Assembly (NCBI GenBank): GCA_964489695.1
Contig: CAZAZP010000006.1
Location: forward strand, 1-48,149
DNA from: CAYUXU01 sp964489695
GTDB lineage: Bacteria; Bacillota_I; Bacilli_A; Erysipelotrichales; Erysipelotrichaceae
Direction of reading: 5' to 3'
DNA: 48,149 nt
Shown: positions 45,954 to 48,149 of the stretch, piece after piece
How the letters are laid out: every line of letters begins with the position of its first letter
Numbering within the stretch: position 1 is the stretch's first letter
Made by a program: the position numbers and the translations under genes
Notes under the pieces: model-generated
Databases searched by the model: none
Told to the model about the DNA's origin: nothing
Seen by the model: only the letters and a program-made list of their open reading frames with translations

Positions 45954-45972
45954 TATACCCCGATAGGGTATA
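45954..45972 (+). promoter_or_regulatory. CsoR operator at copZ
   Basis: TATACCCCGATAGGGTATA, a better palindrome than the csoR-side copy, 5-23 bases after the copZ -10. Confidence 0.87.
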
Positions 45973-45983
45973 AAGGAGAGCTA

Positions 45984-46193
45984 ATGAAAAAACAATTAAA
46001 GTTAGCTGGGCTATCTTGCCAGCACTGTGTTAATCACGTAACTAATGCCTTAGCCGATTTGCCGGGAGTTAGTGAGATAAGTGTCGACTTGGCCACCCAA
46101 ACTGCCAGCTTCAATGCTGATCAACCATTGACGGATGAACTAATTAGAAGCGCCATTGAAGAAGCGGGATATGAGGTCGTAGAAATAAATTAG
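45984..46193 (+). CDS. copZ: Copper chaperone CopZ
   Basis: A 69-aa heavy-metal-associated domain that carries Cu(I) to CopA. The motif is GLSCQHCVNHV (the Cys-x-x-Cys at residues 12-15 with Ser and His variants), and the rest shows the usual beta-alpha-beta pattern. AAGGAGAG precedes the ATG at 45984. The gene is transcribed divergently from csoR-copA, under its own CsoR operator. Confidence 0.95.
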   Translation: MKKQLKLAGLSCQHCVNHVTNALADLPGVSEISVDLATQTASFNADQPLTDELIRSAIEEAGYEVVEIN

Positions 46194-46218
46194 CTAGTTA
46201 GATTAACTAGCTTTTTTT
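46192..46218 (+). terminator. Terminator of copZ
   Basis: Perfect 9-bp stem AGCTAGTTA/TAACTAGCT with a 3-nt loop, followed by seven T. The end of the convergent nucleotidase gene, including its TAA, lies in the stem. Confidence 0.88.
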
Positions 46219-47099
46219 ATTGGTACGCGCGCGGAAGGAACAACCGTAGCGGTTTTATCTAGATGGACAGGTTGATCATCAAAAAAGATATGCGCCCCAA
46301 AGGCTTGTAGAATTTCTTTCTTCGATTTACCACCTAAAAAGAAAGCCTCATCAATCCGGACATTCCAAGCTCGTAACGTTCTGATTACTCGTTCATGCGC
46401 GGGAGCATTACGGGCGGTGACTAAGGCCGTCCGAATTGGGACTTCCTTAGTGGGGTAAGAAGCTTGAATTTCAGCAATTGTTCGCAGAAATTTAGCAAAT
46501 GGACCAGCCGGTAAAGGTTCTTTCGCTAAAGTTTGTTCGTGTTTAGCAAAAGCTTCAATTCCTTGTTTTTGATAGATTTGTTCAGCTTCATCTGAAAATA
46601 ACACCGCATCACCATCAAACGCAATTCTAATTTGTTTAATTTCGCTAGTTAAGTCGATATTTAATTGTTCGGTATAAATAATACCCGCCGCGAAGTTATC
46701 ATTAATCGCTTCTACGACATCACTTTCGGCGGCCGATAAAAATAAATCAATTTGAAACGCAGCTAAATAAGGCGCTAAAGAAGCCCCACCAGATAAAACT
46801 GCTCGAGTAATATCTAAACCATAAGCTTCTAAAGAATTAAAAATCCGAAGGCTCGTATCCGCACTATTTTTCGACATAATAATTACTTCTACCAGCCGAT
46901 CAGTCGCTTTAGTATTTAGCGCCAATAAAGCTTTAACTAAGGGAAAAGCTGAACCTGGTTTTAATACTTCAGTTTCATGAGCTTGTTGGTAATCACTATA
47001 GGCTTTTAATCCAGCTTCAGAAAAAATCTGGTTTTCTTTTTCTAAGGCAAATAAGGCTCGAGACGATACTCCAATTGTTAGTTTCTCTTTATGTTTCAT
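46203..47099 (-). CDS. 5'-nucleotidase (PF06189-type)
   Basis: A cytoplasmic 5'-nucleotidase of the family related to YbbC-like and cN-I enzymes. From ATG 47099 the 298-aa protein begins MKHKEKLTIGVSSRALFAL. It has IIMSKNSADTSLRIFNSLEAYGL, FDGDAVLFSDEAEQIY (catalytic Asp pair) and LVTARNAPAHERVIRTLRAW, and ends with FFDDQPVHLD. It overlaps the end of queH by 11 bases; AAGGA before the ATG supports the chosen start over 47114. Confidence 0.9.
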   Translation of the reverse strand: MKHKEKLTIGVSSRALFALEKENQIFSEAGLKAYSDYQQAHETEVLKPGSAFPLVKALLALNTKATDRLVEVIIMSKNSADTSLRIFNSLEAYGLDITRAVLSGGASLAPYLAAFQIDLFLSAAESDVVEAINDNFAAGIIYTEQLNIDLTSEIKQIRIAFDGDAVLFSDEAEQIYQKQGIEAFAKHEQTLAKEPLPAGPFAKFLRTIAEIQASYPTKEVPIRTALVTARNAPAHERVIRTLRAWNVRIDEAFFLGGKSKKEILQAFGAHIFFDDQPVHLDKTATVVPSARVPIKKAS

Positions 47100-47832
47100 C
47101 TGTAATTCCTTCATTATGCATTTTTAAATAAGCTTCAGCTTCTCTTAGAATTTGTTTTAAATCAATCCCTTGGTCAACTGCACCATACACACAACCACAA
47201 TAACATTGCCGATAAACATCATACTCTTCGCACATTTCAATCGATCTTTGATAACCATTATTTTTCTTAAAATCACTAGGTAAGTATTTCGTATCATAGA
47301 GTTTCGCAATTTCTAAACCCAGTTGATTAATAATTTGACTATCTTTATGCGGCGAAATGGTTAAAGCACTACCAAAATAGTCAAACCCTAATTCTAGCGC
47401 CTTCTTGGCTACGATATCTAATCGATAACGGAAACAGACGTGACAGCGTTTCCCACCTTCTGGTTCTTGAGCTAAGCCACTTTCATTTACTAGTTCTAGA
47501 AATTCAGCTGGTTGATATGGTGCTTCTAAAAAAGCCACTTTTCGGCCCGTCTTAGCGGTAAATTTTTCTAAAAAACGTTGTTGCTCTAAAGAGCGCCGTT
47601 GATACTCCGCCGCTGGATGAATATTCGAATTAGCAAAATAAATCGTCACCTCGGCATATTCAGTTAGATATTCTAACGTATAAGTACTACAAGGCGCACA
47701 ACAAGTATGCAACAAAATCGTTGGCCGTTGTTTTTCAGCTTGCCAAGTTGCGATTAGCTGCTTCAACTGTCGATCATAATTGATTTTAGTTAAAGGAATA
47801 TCCTTGCTAGTTGTTTTCTTTTGTTCAGTCAT
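47089..47832 (-). CDS. queH: Epoxyqueuosine reductase QueH
   Basis: QueH does the last step of queuosine synthesis in tRNA, reducing epoxyqueuosine, and is the non-QueG type. The 247-aa protein has HTCCAPCSTYTLEYL (Cys44, 45 and 48), then GKRCHVCFRYRL and QCYCGCVYG, the cysteine set of this family (4Fe-4S and mononuclear iron sites). It leads a two-gene operon with the nucleotidase. Confidence 0.95.
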   Translation of the reverse strand: MTEQKKTTSKDIPLTKINYDRQLKQLIATWQAEKQRPTILLHTCCAPCSTYTLEYLTEYAEVTIYFANSNIHPAAEYQRRSLEQQRFLEKFTAKTGRKVAFLEAPYQPAEFLELVNESGLAQEPEGGKRCHVCFRYRLDIVAKKALELGFDYFGSALTISPHKDSQIINQLGLEIAKLYDTKYLPSDFKKNNGYQRSIEMCEEYDVYRQCYCGCVYGAVDQGIDLKQILREAEAYLKMHNEGITDET

Positions 47833-47849
47833 ATTTCACCACTAAGCAT

Positions 47850-47858
47850 ATTATAACA
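47850..47858 (-). promoter_or_regulatory. Extended -10 promoter of queH
   Basis: TGTTATAAT on the minus strand, 18 bases before the queH ATG; TTGACT lies too close to act as a standard -35. Confidence 0.6.
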
Positions 47859-47944
47859 AATTTCTATTAGTCAAAATGAAAAAATCATTACAGGATATCA
47901 AACTATCAATAAATAGGTTGTAGTTTGTTTAAACAAGAAGGTAT

Positions 47945-47965
47945 TAAAAAACCCCTTGTTAGGGG
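47945..47965 (-). terminator. Terminator after tRNA-Thr
   Basis: Minus-strand CCCCT-AACA-AGGGG stem followed by six or more T, 13 bases beyond the tRNA CCA. Confidence 0.8.
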
Positions 47966-47977
47966 CTAAATTCATTC

Positions 47978-48052
47978 TGGTGCCGCTAGCGTGAATCGAA
48001 CACGCGACCCCTTCCTTACCATGGAAGTGCTATACCACTAAGCCATAGCGGC
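47978..48052 (-). tRNA. tRNA-Thr, anticodon GGT
   Basis: The 75-nt minus-strand sequence folds as a cloverleaf. Acceptor GCCGCTA pairs with TAGCGGC, followed by discriminator A and encoded CCA. The D arm is GCT...AGC. The anticodon stem CTTCC/GGAAG carries loop ATGGTAA with anticodon GGT. The T arm is GCGTG-TTCGATT-CACGC. GGT reads ACC/ACU Thr codons. Confidence 0.93.
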
Positions 48053-48064
48053 GTTAACGCTTTT

Positions 48065-48093
48065 ATGATAACTAATCTAAAATAAAAAGGCAA
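48065..48093 (-). promoter_or_regulatory. Promoter of tRNA-Thr
   Basis: TTGCCT (48088-48093) and TATCAT (48065-48070), 17-bp spacer, ending 12 bases before the tRNA. Confidence 0.6.
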
Positions 48094-48149
48094 GTCAGTT
48101 TGCGCAACAGTCATAGATTAATCAGGCTAATGTTCTAATTAAAAACTGG

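Noticed and set aside
47978..48052. tRNA-Gly
   Set aside because: The D arm looks Gly-like, but the 7-nt anticodon loop ATGGTAA gives GGT (Thr) and the discriminator is A.

Overview
The window is a gene-dense piece of a low-GC, Gram-positive-type (Bacillota) chromosome. Evidence for this includes strong AGGAGG ribosome binding sites, CdaA/CdaR/GlmM, HprK next to Lgt and a PpaX-like phosphatase, an ECF transporter core, ComFA/ComFC, an RF2 gene with a programmed frameshift, and a SecA without a C-terminal zinc motif. The protein style (an EnvC-like hydrolase with FtsEX, a membrane-anchored MurF-like ligase, a very divergent FtsA) suggests a deep lineage near Erysipelotrichia or the relatives of Mollicutes. 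I cannot name the species from sequence alone.

Almost all genes from 1 to 38,726 lie on the minus strand in long operons, so transcription order is from high to low coordinates. (1) 16,273 to 5,744: cdaA-cdaR-glmM, a two-component system, an alpha/beta hydrolase, a MurF-like ligase, a NUDIX hydrolase, ddl and a membrane-anchored hypothetical protein. This is a c-di-AMP and cell-wall precursor block closed by a terminator. (2) 5,655 to 2,063: ecfA1-ecfA2-ecfT-truA-mntR, with a promoter overlapping the preceding terminator and a terminator at the end. (3) 1,849 to 1: ftsA and the start of ftsZ. (4) 16,403 to 17,819 on the plus strand: a TraB-family protein and a degraded YoeB-like toxin. (5) 29,087 to 18,157: ctpA-uvrB-uvrA-hprK-(lgt::ppaX fusion)-ABC ATPase-ABC permease. 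(6) 32,162 to 29,202: ftsE-ftsX-envC-like hydrolase. (7) 36,499 to 32,213: secA-prfB-yitT-like. (8) cspA, comFC and comFA. The comFA gene is split by 100 Ns, but the Ns are flanked by identical 55-bp ends, so the gap is an assembly artefact and the gene reads through intact.

From about 39,155 to 43,073 the character changes to an AT-rich, low-coding accessory stretch. It holds a complete IS3-family element with matching inverted ends and a TTT target duplication, a small secreted protein plus membrane protein pair of unknown function, and duplicated hairpin repeats. After it comes a copper module: csoR-copA on the minus strand and copZ on the plus strand. Each transcript has a 19-bp CsoR-type operator, and the two -35 boxes form one inverted repeat. 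The window ends with queH plus a 5'-nucleotidase and a tRNA-Thr(GGT).

The items I find most worth following are the secreted/membrane pair, the degenerate FtsA, the Lgt-PpaX fusion, the cysteine-paired EnvC-like protein, the symmetric copper control region, and the artefactual gap in comFA. I do not see a CRISPR array, a prophage or a clearly recognisable defence island.
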